From Bacillus sp. OxB-1 (GTDB lineage Bacteria; Bacillota; Bacilli; Bacillales_A; Planococcaceae): a stretch of DNA of 64,000 nt. Positions 42,989 to 50,595 of the stretch are shown here, piece after piece. The notes under the pieces are model-generated. The model was not told where the DNA came from. It worked only from the letters and a program-made list of their open reading frames with translations, and did not search any database. The stretch is from NCBI RefSeq assembly GCF_000829195.1, contig NZ_AP013294.1, positions 620,001-684,000 of the forward strand, in the 5' to 3' direction. Within the stretch, counting starts at the first letter, position 1; every line of letters starts with the position of its first letter. The position numbers and the translations under genes are program-made.

Positions 42989-43630
42989 ATGACCAATATT
43001 ATTAAACCAGATCCCCTTCATATTCAAGCCTATTCGATTTTGAAGTCTTTGATTCTGAAGGGGGAGTTGCAACCCGGTGAGCGTTTAGTGGAGGCGAAAT
43101 TAGCAAGAGATCTCGGGATTAGCAGAGGTCCTGTTCGCGAAGCGATCCGTATGCTTATCCAGGACGGGCTGCTTCTCCAAAACGATGGAGCTGTGCGCAT
43201 TTATCGACCAACCAAACGAGAAATCATCGAAGTATTTGAGTGTCGTGAAAGTCTTGAAACTCTAGGGATTCGACTATTTCTCCGATTCCTTACGGATGAC
43301 CTGGAGCGCCAACTGCTTGACCATATTGACGAGGCCAAGATTGCGTACAAAGAAAATAGGATTACCGAATTAGGAGAACTGGATAAGCAGTTTCATGATT
43401 TAATCATCCAACACTCGAACAATCAACAACTCATTCAGTTAATGAGTGTCATTGAGGCAAAGACAGTATTGATCCGAAATCAAATGGTTCACCTGGACAC
43501 GTTTCCCCCTTTTATCGACCAGCATTCACGAATTATTAATGCCTTGCTTGAAAGAGACGAAGAACAAGCTATGGCAGAAATGAAGCAGCATTTAGAAAGC
43601 GGCTTACTCCGCATTTTGAATAATATTTAA
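42989..43630 (+). CDS. GntR-family (FadR/FCD) transcriptional regulator
   Basis: 213 residues from ATG 42989 (MTNIIKPDPLHIQAY), preceded by GGGAGG; the frame's earlier part is untranslated leader. Winged helix about 10-75 (ARDLGISRGPVREAIRMLIQDGLL) and an all-helical FCD ligand domain (about 85-205). FCD proteins sense small carboxylates. It precedes and very likely controls the aldolase-TRAP-dehydrogenase operon through palindromes at 43680-43724. Confidence 0.9.
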   Translation: MTNIIKPDPLHIQAYSILKSLILKGELQPGERLVEAKLARDLGISRGPVREAIRMLIQDGLLLQNDGAVRIYRPTKREIIEVFECRESLETLGIRLFLRFLTDDLERQLLDHIDEAKIAYKENRITELGELDKQFHDLIIQHSNNQQLIQLMSVIEAKTVLIRNQMVHLDTFPPFIDQHSRIINALLERDEEQAMAEMKQHLESGLLRILNNI

Positions 43631-43635
43631 TTTTT

Positions 43636-43667
43636 AACACCTGGATGTGTAATCATAGGTGTTTTTT
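43636..43667 (+). terminator. Terminator of the GntR gene
   Basis: AACACCT/AGGTGTT stem followed by TTTTT. Confidence 0.7.
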
Positions 43668-43679
43668 ATTAATCATTTA

Positions 43680-43746
43680 CTGTTGACAGTTTACTGTATA
43701 CAGTTTTCAGTAAACTGTTGACAGGGGTTTAGTGAGGTGATATTGT
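43680..43746 (+). promoter_or_regulatory. Promoter and clustered operators of the aldolase-TRAP operon
   Basis: Sigma-A promoter TTGACA (43718), 17-bp spacer, TATTGT (43741). CTGTTGACAG occurs twice (43680 and 43715), exactly 35 bp apart, the second containing the -35 hexamer. Between them lie the palindrome ACTGTATACAGT (43693-43704) and the inverted pair AGTTTACTG/CAGTAAACT. Such overlap predicts repression by the adjacent GntR regulator. Confidence 0.75.
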
Positions 43747-43864
43747 ATTCATAATCTTAAGTAGATTGGAAATAAATACAGTTTTAATACTTCATATGTA
43801 AGCGCTTCATCGCTATATTTTCTATCAGTCTATTTAGATTAAATAAAAAAGGAGGAAGATTACC

Positions 43865-44635
43865 ATGAAAGCACAAGCTCAACTGATTTATCCTGAACGA
43901 CCGGTATTCGATTCTATTGAGAAAGAACGTCAATATCGAAAAGAACGTTTGGCAAGCGCTTTTCGCCTATTCTCGAAATTTGGATTCGATAATGGGGTTG
44001 CTGGCCATATCACTGTTCGAGATCCTGAATTTACTGATTCGTACTGGGTGAACCAATTTGGAATGCACTTTAGCCAAGTGACAGCATCAAACCTTCTATT
44101 GGTGAATGACTATGGAGAAGTTGTGGAAGGAGATGGAGTTGTCAATGGAGCAGCGCTAGTGATCCATTCAGAAGTACATAAAGCCCGTCCGGATGTCCAA
44201 GCCGTTGCACATACTCACTCAACATATGGTATGGCGTGGGCATCGCTAGGACGTACACTTGACCCGATTAGCCAGGATGCCTGTGCATTTTATGAGGATC
44301 ATGCTGTTTTCGGCAAATACAATGGAGTGGTTTTGGATTATGACGAAGGAACACGTTTGGGAGAAACTCTCGGGGATAAGAAAGCATTGATTCTCCTCAA
44401 TCATGGCTTGTTGACAGTAGGACAAACAGTCGATGAAGCGGCTTGGTGGTTCATCTCAATGGAACGTTGTTGCCAGGCTCAATTATTAGCGGAAGCGGCT
44501 GGGGAGCCACATGTAATAGATCACGAAACCGCGATCGATACAAGAGACAAGGTAGGCTCCTCACAAAATGGTTGGTATTGCTATCAACCTCTATGGGATC
44601 GGATCAAGAAAGAACAACCTGATTTCTTAGATTAA
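43865..44635 (+). CDS. Class II aldolase/adducin family protein
   Basis: 256 residues. Zinc-site histidines in VAHTHSTYGMAWAS and LNHGLLTVGQTVDEA, plus GFDNGVAGHITVRDPE, fit the class II aldolase/adducin fold (fuculose-phosphate-aldolase-like). Members are aldolases, epimerases or decarboxylases of sugar acids. First gene of an operon with a TRAP transporter and FAD dehydrogenase. Exact reaction not deducible; phosphate-lacking substrates are common in this subgroup. Confidence 0.85.
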   Translation: MKAQAQLIYPERPVFDSIEKERQYRKERLASAFRLFSKFGFDNGVAGHITVRDPEFTDSYWVNQFGMHFSQVTASNLLLVNDYGEVVEGDGVVNGAALVIHSEVHKARPDVQAVAHTHSTYGMAWASLGRTLDPISQDACAFYEDHAVFGKYNGVVLDYDEGTRLGETLGDKKALILLNHGLLTVGQTVDEAAWWFISMERCCQAQLLAEAAGEPHVIDHETAIDTRDKVGSSQNGWYCYQPLWDRIKKEQPDFLD

Positions 44636-44656
44636 TAGAAAAGGTGGAGAAAACAT

Positions 44657-45682
44657 ATGCGCAGAAAAAACTTACTATTTGTTTTATTCCTTCTAATCGT
44701 TGTTACAGTCCTAGCGGCTTGTGGAGATGATGCTCAAAAGGCAGAGGGCTCAACACCATCTAAAGAAAACGATGAAGTGATCAAGATTAAAGTCGGACAC
44801 CAAGGGGCCCCAACGGATGCTGTGTCACTTGGGTTTGAAGGGTATGCGAAAAAGGTGGAAGAAGCGACAGAAGGACGAGTCCAGTTTGAAATTCATGGAA
44901 ACGGTTCGCTCGGCGGCGAGAGGGACTTGGCAGAGCAAATTCAAATGGGGAACCTTGACATGAGCGTTCTGACAACAGGGATTGTCGGAAACTTTGCTAA
45001 TGAGTTAAGAGTCTTTGATATGCCTTTCCTCTTTAGAGATTTGGATCATGCCTACACCGTTTTGGACAGTGAAATCGGACAAGAAATGTTAGACGGAATG
45101 GAAAGCTCCGGTTTTAAAGGGATCGCTTTTTGGGAAAACGGGGTTAGACAATTCGCGAACAACGTAAAACCGATCAAGTCTCCGGAAGACATGAAAGGGT
45201 TAAAAATGAGAACGATTGAAAATGAAGTTCTCATTGATTCCTATAAAAGTCTCGGCGCAGATGCAGTTCCGATGGCATATCCAGAACTATTTTCCTCGCT
45301 GCAACAAGGAGTAGTTGATGGACATGACCAAGGACTAACGATTCTATACACATCTGCACTTTACGAAGTTCAAAACTATGTTTCGGAGGCAGGGTTTACC
45401 TACGCTTCCATGACATTACTGATGAATAACAAGTTTTACGAGTCCCTACCAGAGGATATCCAAAAAATTATTGTAGAAATCGGAAAAGATTATGCATCTG
45501 AACAAAGAGCGTTAAATCAAGAATTGGATGCGGATGCAAAGAAGAACATGGAAGAGGCTGGAGTGATAATCACGGAGGCATCCGAAATCGACACAGAAGC
45601 GTTCCGTAAAGCGGTAGAACCGGTTTACGAGAAACACGGGAAAAAATTCGGAGACTATATTCAAAGAATTAGCGATATGTAA
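44657..45682 (+). CDS. dctP: TRAP transporter solute-binding lipoprotein DctP
   Basis: 341 residues. Lipoprotein signal with lipobox LAAC near residue 21, then the DctP fold: GHQGAPTDAVSLGFEGYAKKVEEATEG, GSLGGERDLAEQIQMGNLDMSV, KMRTIENEVLIDSYKSLGADAVPMAYPELFSSLQQGVVDG. Binds the imported acid outside the cell. The conserved arginine in LKMRTIENE normally contacts the carboxylate. Partners DctQ and DctM follow. Confidence 0.92.
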   Translation: MRRKNLLFVLFLLIVVTVLAACGDDAQKAEGSTPSKENDEVIKIKVGHQGAPTDAVSLGFEGYAKKVEEATEGRVQFEIHGNGSLGGERDLAEQIQMGNLDMSVLTTGIVGNFANELRVFDMPFLFRDLDHAYTVLDSEIGQEMLDGMESSGFKGIAFWENGVRQFANNVKPIKSPEDMKGLKMRTIENEVLIDSYKSLGADAVPMAYPELFSSLQQGVVDGHDQGLTILYTSALYEVQNYVSEAGFTYASMTLLMNNKFYESLPEDIQKIIVEIGKDYASEQRALNQELDADAKKNMEEAGVIITEASEIDTEAFRKAVEPVYEKHGKKFGDYIQRISDM

Positions 45683-45787
45683 GCCAACAAGAAGAAAGGA
45701 TTGTACCATTCAATTCTTTCTTCTCGTTGTTTTTTATCAACGTTCGAGTTGGTGACAACTCACTCAATGAGGGGAGACAAACAGAAG

Positions 45788-46261
45788 ATGTGGGATAAGA
45801 CAATCTCAACTCTTAATACAATCACGAAATATGTAACCGCTGCCTTATTGATCCTTATGACGGCTTTGATTTTCGTACAGATCATATCAAGGGTTCTCAT
45901 AGGTAGTTCCTTCTCCTGGACAGAAGAGCTAGCCAGATACTTAATGATTTGGATCACTTTTTTAGGCGCGGGATTTGCTTTCCAATATAGCGCCCATATG
46001 GGAATCGATTATTTTGTAAATAAAATATCGAGTACCTATTCCAAACTAATTATGGTCATCATGGCGATTGCCAGTATGTTTTTCTTCTGCTTTTTATTTT
46101 TCCAAGGAATCAAGCTAATGGAGTTCGGCATGATGCAGAAATCTTCAGCTTTGAAAATTCCAATGGGGTATGTCTATTTAATCTTCCCTATTAGCAGTGC
46201 GCTAATCCTTTTAAATCTAATAGATGTGACCAAAAAGCAACTAAAAGTCAGTAACTCCTAA
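45788..46261 (+). CDS. dctQ: TRAP transporter small permease DctQ
   Basis: 157 residues from ATG 45788 (MWDKTISTLNTITKY), with GAGGGGAG upstream; four membrane helices and the family motif FSWTEELARYLMIWITFLGAG. Forms the membrane complex with DctM. Start at 45701 is rejected for lack of ribosome site. Confidence 0.88.
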   Translation: MWDKTISTLNTITKYVTAALLILMTALIFVQIISRVLIGSSFSWTEELARYLMIWITFLGAGFAFQYSAHMGIDYFVNKISSTYSKLIMVIMAIASMFFFCFLFFQGIKLMEFGMMQKSSALKIPMGYVYLIFPISSALILLNLIDVTKKQLKVSNS

Positions 46262-46299
46262 TTATTATTCTGCTTTAAGTATCGTGTGGGAGGAATATT

Positions 46300-47577
46300 A
46301 TGATTTTACTTTTATTTCTATTATTCTTGGTACTCATTTTCTTGAACATGCCGATCGCCTTCGCTCTAGGAATATCCTCTCTCGCTTTTATTTTCCTAAA
46401 TGGAGATGGCGTATTGACGGTAGTTCCGCAACGAATGTTCGCTGCAATCGACTCATTCCCGTTAATGGCTGCGCCTTTTTTTATTTTGGCTGGGAAACTG
46501 ATGGAGCATGGGGGCATATCCGAAAGGCTTATTAATTTTGCTCAAAGCATCGTCGGATCGCTGCGCGGGGGCATGGCGCATGTAGGAATTGTGACATGTT
46601 TATTCTTCGCCGCTTTAGTAGGATCCGGTTCGGTTACGACAGCCGCCGTTGGAGGAATCATGATCCCGACGATGGTGAAAGCTGGATATGATAGGGCATT
46701 TTCGACAGCGACAATCGCGGCAGCCGGGACAACAGGCATCATAATTCCGCCAAGTGTTCCATTGATCCTTTACGGAGTTTCGGCGGGAGTATCCGTAAGT
46801 AGTCTGTTCATAGCCGGAATCATTCCAGGGTTGCTGATCGGCGTTTCGTTGATGGTCGGCGCTTATACCATCTCTTTGATAAAAGGTTATGGAAAAGAGG
46901 CAACTCGATTTAACTTTAAAGATCTCTTTGTATCTTTTAAAAGCGCGATTCTAGCTTTGCTGATGCCTATTATTATATTAGGCGGAATATACGGTGGGTA
47001 CTTTACACCTACGGAGGCTTCCGTGATCGCTGTCGTATACGGTTTCATCATCAGCTTCTTTGTCTACAAGCAGATCAATCGGAAAGTGATGATGGAAATC
47101 CTTGTTTCCACTGTCGTCACGTCGTCTGTCATCTTAATCATCATCGCCACAGCATCGTTATTTGGGATGATTTTAACACGGGAAAATGTTCCACAATCCA
47201 TTGCATCTGTTTTAATTAATAGCGAGCTGTCCCCTTTCATATTAATTATCCTAATAAATGTGCTGTTACTCATCGTCGGGGCGTTTATGGAAAGCCTTGC
47301 TGCGATTATTATTCTGACACCATTATTAGTGCCTGTCGTGACAAGTTTTGGTATGGATCCTGTCCATTTCGGTATTATCATGATCGTGAATCTGTCAATC
47401 GGTTTAATTACGCCGCCAGTTGGCATTAACCTATTTGTCGGTTCCCAAGTTGGGAAAATTTCGTTTGATAAGGTATTGAAGGCTATATTGCCATATATGT
47501 TAATCATCATCATTGACCTATTATTAATCGCCTTCTTGCCGGGAATCAGTTTATTTTTGGTCGATTTTTTAAAGTAG
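46300..47577 (+). CDS. dctM: TRAP transporter large permease DctM
   Basis: 425 residues, about 12 helices, with MPIAFALGISSLAF, GSGSVTTAAVGGIMIPTM, GIIIPPSVPLILYG and the C-terminal NLSIGLITPPVGINLFVGS repeats characteristic of DctM. Sodium-coupled import channel. GGGAGG lies about 9 bases before the ATG. Confidence 0.93.
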   Translation: MILLLFLLFLVLIFLNMPIAFALGISSLAFIFLNGDGVLTVVPQRMFAAIDSFPLMAAPFFILAGKLMEHGGISERLINFAQSIVGSLRGGMAHVGIVTCLFFAALVGSGSVTTAAVGGIMIPTMVKAGYDRAFSTATIAAAGTTGIIIPPSVPLILYGVSAGVSVSSLFIAGIIPGLLIGVSLMVGAYTISLIKGYGKEATRFNFKDLFVSFKSAILALLMPIIILGGIYGGYFTPTEASVIAVVYGFIISFFVYKQINRKVMMEILVSTVVTSSVILIIIATASLFGMILTRENVPQSIASVLINSELSPFILIILINVLLLIVGAFMESLAAIIILTPLLVPVVTSFGMDPVHFGIIMIVNLSIGLITPPVGINLFVGSQVGKISFDKVLKAILPYMLIIIIDLLLIAFLPGISLFLVDFLK

Positions 47578-47656
47578 GATTGAACTAACCATATACTTCA
47601 GAAATCATTTTTTAGTAGCCCATGATTTCGTGGTCATTCATAAGGAGTTGGTAACA

Positions 47657-49030
47657 GTGGAAGTTACAGCAGAAGGTATTTTTGAATCATTGCGAGAAGT
47701 GTTATCGGATGTTCAAGTGACAACCAACGAGACAGTCCGGGAATTGCGAAGTAAAGATGAGTCCTACCATGAGTCACATAAGCCCGATGTCGTTGTTTTT
47801 CCGACAAAGACGGAGGATGTCGTCAATATTATGGAAGTGGCTCGAAAGCATAAGGTGCCTGTCGTTCCGTTCGGTCTTGGTTCCGGCTTGGAAGGACAAG
47901 CGATTCCGTTGCATGGTGGAATTACGGTCGATTTTTCATTGATGAATAAAATTCTTGAAATCCGGGAAGATGACCTGCTTGTAACGGTGCAGCCTGGTGT
48001 AACTCGCTCCCAATTGAATCAGGAACTGAAGAAACATGGGCTGTTTTTCACCGTGGATCCCGGGGCAGATGCGACGCTCGGTGGCATGGCCGCGACGAAC
48101 GCGAGCGGGACGACCTCTGTGAGATATGGAGTGATGCGTGACCAAGTCCGGGATCTTGAAGTGGTGTTGCCCGACGGGAACGTCATCCATACGGGCGGCT
48201 TGGCAGCAAAATCATCCTCCGGCTACCATTTGAACGGGCTGTTTGTCGGTTCGGAAGGCACTCTCGGTAGCATAACGGAATTGACGCTGCGAGTGTACGG
48301 AATTCCGGAGCATATCCTAGCGGCGAGGGCTTCATTCCCAACGATAAAAGATGCCATTGAATCGGTCGTCACCATTTTGCAAGCCGGGATTCCAATTGCC
48401 CGGGTGGAGCTATTGGACGAAGCTTCCATGAAACAAGTGAATCTTCATAGCGAAACTGATTACGAAGAAAAACCGACCCTTTTCTTGGAGTTTCATGGGA
48501 ACGAGGCAGGATTACAACAGGATGTTGAATTTTTAACAGACATTGTGAAAGACCATCACTGTAGCAAAATAAATTTTGAAAAAGACAATGCGGCCCGCAC
48601 TCAATTATGGGAAGCCCGTCATAACTTGGCATATGCGTATATGCATGGCTATCCGGGTAAGCGAATGATTCATACTGATGTTTGTGTCCCCATTTCCGAA
48701 TTGGCGAATGCTGTCCTATACGCGCGTGAAAGATTGGACGCCGCTGGACTGCCCGCGGGATTAGTTGGTCATGTCGGCGATGGAAACTTCCACACACTCC
48801 TGATGGTCGATATGGATGATGCAGGACAGCTTGAGAAGGTAAATGACATTAACAAACAAATCGTCATGTATGCACTGGAACGTGGTGGGACTTGTACAGG
48901 CGAACACGGCGTCGGGATTGGAAAGCAAAAATACCAGACCATCGAACATGGCACCGCTTTGGCAGTGATGAACAACATAAAAAAGGTTTTAGATCCGGCA
49001 AATTTAATGAATCCGGGAAAAATCTTTTAA
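47657..49030 (+). CDS. FAD-binding 2-hydroxyacid dehydrogenase (GlcD/D-lactate dehydrogenase type)
   Basis: 457 residues from GTG 47657, with AAGGAG 9 bases upstream. FAD-binding PCMH domain (VPVVPFGLGSGLEGQAIP, GADATLGGMAATNASGTTSVRYG, GSEGTLGSITELTLRV) and FAD-oxidase C-terminal domain (GHVGDGNFH, GTCTGEHGVGIGKQKY). Oxidises glycolate, D-lactate or a related 2-hydroxy acid. Last gene of the TRAP operon, so the imported acid is probably its substrate (inference). Confidence 0.9.
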   Translation: MEVTAEGIFESLREVLSDVQVTTNETVRELRSKDESYHESHKPDVVVFPTKTEDVVNIMEVARKHKVPVVPFGLGSGLEGQAIPLHGGITVDFSLMNKILEIREDDLLVTVQPGVTRSQLNQELKKHGLFFTVDPGADATLGGMAATNASGTTSVRYGVMRDQVRDLEVVLPDGNVIHTGGLAAKSSSGYHLNGLFVGSEGTLGSITELTLRVYGIPEHILAARASFPTIKDAIESVVTILQAGIPIARVELLDEASMKQVNLHSETDYEEKPTLFLEFHGNEAGLQQDVEFLTDIVKDHHCSKINFEKDNAARTQLWEARHNLAYAYMHGYPGKRMIHTDVCVPISELANAVLYARERLDAAGLPAGLVGHVGDGNFHTLLMVDMDDAGQLEKVNDINKQIVMYALERGGTCTGEHGVGIGKQKYQTIEHGTALAVMNNIKKVLDPANLMNPGKIF

Positions 49031-49061
49031 TGAGCCTTATCGAGATACTTTGTTTATGAAT

Positions 49062-49270
49062 GGCGGATATATGTCACAGAATGCTGCCTGCTGACCGGAT
49101 TATCGTATGACAGGCTGCAGCGCTATTAATCGGTAGTCTAATGCGCGGGTAAAATTTGACGCAGGCAATCCGAAACAGTTTTAACGGCAGCCATTCAGGA
49201 TACGGACGCGGAAGGAACACCTACCGTGGCGGGGGGGAATTTTGAGAAGTATTTGAGGTTGTTGTTGTGA
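49062..49270 (+). pseudogene. Decayed 3' fragment of the pyridoxal kinase gene
   Basis: Matches 42409-42846 of the intact gene, e.g. AATGCTGCCTGCTGACCGGA and the final TTTTGAGAAGTATTTGAGG, but lacks roughly 220 internal bases after CGCTAT and carries point changes and frameshifts. No open frame. Together with the intact gene it brackets the GntR/aldolase/TRAP/dehydrogenase cluster. Confidence 0.9.
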
Positions 49271-49288
49271 AGAATACTTATAGCGATT

Positions 49289-49316
49289 AACTAGACCGGC
49301 ATACGCCGGTCTAGTT
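49289..49316 (+). terminator. Hairpin after the kinase fragment
   Basis: Perfect 12-bp stem AACTAGACCGGC/GCCGGTCTAGTT with ATAC loop. No T-run, but probably the original transcript end of the kinase gene: the intact copy is followed by a partial GGCCGGTCTA only. Confidence 0.6.
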
Positions 49317-49411
49317 GAATTTCACAGTAATTTCTTTCAGTGCCTATCTGTTAGTTTCAGCATGAATAATTTCAAAACAAAATTAAATTCTCTGGGATAA
49401 CTAATCCATTT

Positions 49412-49442
49412 AATTGAGAATGGTTATCAATTAATGTATAAT
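49412..49442 (+). promoter_or_regulatory. Fur box overlapping a sigma-A promoter
   Basis: TTGAGA (49414), 17-bp spacer, perfect TATAAT (49437-49442). The -35 and spacer are contained in an inverted repeat with arms AATTGA and TCAATT around GAATGGTTA, resembling the Fur consensus (GATAATGATTATC core). Predicts iron-repressed expression. Confidence 0.75.
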
Positions 49443-49484
49443 AGATTATAGAGACGATAGATCATCGAGTAAGGAGAATAGATA

Positions 49485-50189
49485 ATGCAAATTTACTGGA
49501 CTAAAATAAATAAGATTATTGAAGAAACGCCCGAGGTGAAAACGTACCTGCTCGACTGCCCGGAAGGCTTTACATGGGAAGAAGGTTCCCACACCCACTT
49601 CGCACTGGAAGGTTTTAATGCCGGAGATAAACCGAACCGCGGCCTGATTCGCCATATGTCAATCTCCACTTTACCGCATGAAAATTCAATCGGTATTACC
49701 ACACGTATCAGAGAGCAGTGCTCTGAGTTTAAATCGATTTTAAGAAATCTTGAAGTCGGCAATGAGGTTGCAATATTTAAAACTCATTCGAATGTACCGC
49801 TGAAAAGAGAAGGCAAAAATGTTTACCTGCTGTCTTCCGGTGTCGGGCTGGCAACTTTCAGACCGCTTGTACTTGATTATTTCGAACGTGCTGACAACGT
49901 CAATAAAATTCATTCCTTGAACATCGATTCATCGAAAGACTTCTTATTCACCACTATATTTGAATCCGCACCCAATAAGAATTTCACCTCACAGTTCGTC
50001 GATAACCGGAAAGACTACTATGAAGAAGTGAAAAATCTCGCCGCAGACAAGGACGGACTTTTCTATGTTGTCGGCAGCGACGAGTTCCTCGTGCAGAACA
50101 TCGAAGTACTACGTGAGCAAGGCATCCAGCCGGAACAGATTATGCTCGATAAGCGTGAACACCAACTGCCTGAGTTTTTATCAATCTAA
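49485..50189 (+). CDS. FNR-type FAD/NAD-binding oxidoreductase, iron-regulated
   Basis: 234 residues. FAD-binding beta barrel then nucleotide-binding lobe: GLIRHMSISTLPHENSIGITTRI supplies the flavin RxxS-like motif, YLLSSGVGLATFRPLVLDYF the GxGxxxxRP pyridine-nucleotide motif, and LFYVVGSDEFLVQNIEVL the last strand. Single-domain reductase without ferredoxin. AAGGAG precedes the ATG. With its Fur-box promoter it is probably a ferric or haem/siderophore reductase, or a partner of an iron-regulated monooxygenase. Confidence 0.8.
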   Translation: MQIYWTKINKIIEETPEVKTYLLDCPEGFTWEEGSHTHFALEGFNAGDKPNRGLIRHMSISTLPHENSIGITTRIREQCSEFKSILRNLEVGNEVAIFKTHSNVPLKREGKNVYLLSSGVGLATFRPLVLDYFERADNVNKIHSLNIDSSKDFLFTTIFESAPNKNFTSQFVDNRKDYYEEVKNLAADKDGLFYVVGSDEFLVQNIEVLREQGIQPEQIMLDKREHQLPEFLSI

Positions 50190-50231
50190 GATAGAAGAGC
50201 GATTGTAAAATGATAAATAGCTTCTCGTACT

Positions 50232-50266
50232 AACGCACAGATTAATTTTGTGCGTTTTCTTTTTTC
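50232..50266 (+). terminator. Terminator of the reductase gene
   Basis: AACGCACA/TGTGCGTT stem followed by TTCTTTTTT. Confidence 0.8.
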
Positions 50267-50333
50267 TGCTTCGTTGCTGTTCGGGCGAAAGCAGGTGGAC
50301 ACTGATTTTTGAATGTCCTTTCTACAGACGAAG

Positions 50334-50531
50334 GGGCTGTCCAGAAAGTGGATTTTCCGATTAAACACGCAAAAAGCAAGGGCTCTGGTCGCTTTCCGCG
50401 GGCCAGACGACGAGCCTCCTCCGACTTACAGCCGTGCGGCGTCTCGTCGGCCGGCTTTCCCGCAGGAGTCTCCCGGCGCCCTTGCTTTTTGCTAGTATCC
50501 AACTCTGTGCCTGGACTTTTCGGACAGCCCC
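50334..50531 (+). repeat. 199-bp hairpin repeat, copy C
   Basis: Same orientation as copy A. Ends GGGGCTGTCC and GGACAGCCCC; flanks AGACGAA and TTCGTCT extend the stem perfectly by 7 bp. Lies between the terminators of two convergent genes (reductase and clpE). Some inner differences from copy A (e.g. CCAGACGACG for CCAGCCGACG) show the copies are not recent identical insertions. Confidence 0.88.
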
Positions 50532-50552
50532 TTCGTCTCTTTCATTTCAAAT

Positions 50553-50588
50553 CAAAAACCAGGCCCTCCTGAATGCTAAAGGGCCTGG
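50553..50588 (-). terminator. Terminator of clpE
   Basis: CCAGGCCCT/AGGGCCTGG stem; on the minus strand followed by TTTTTG. Confidence 0.8.
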
Positions 50589-50595
50589 TGCCTGA

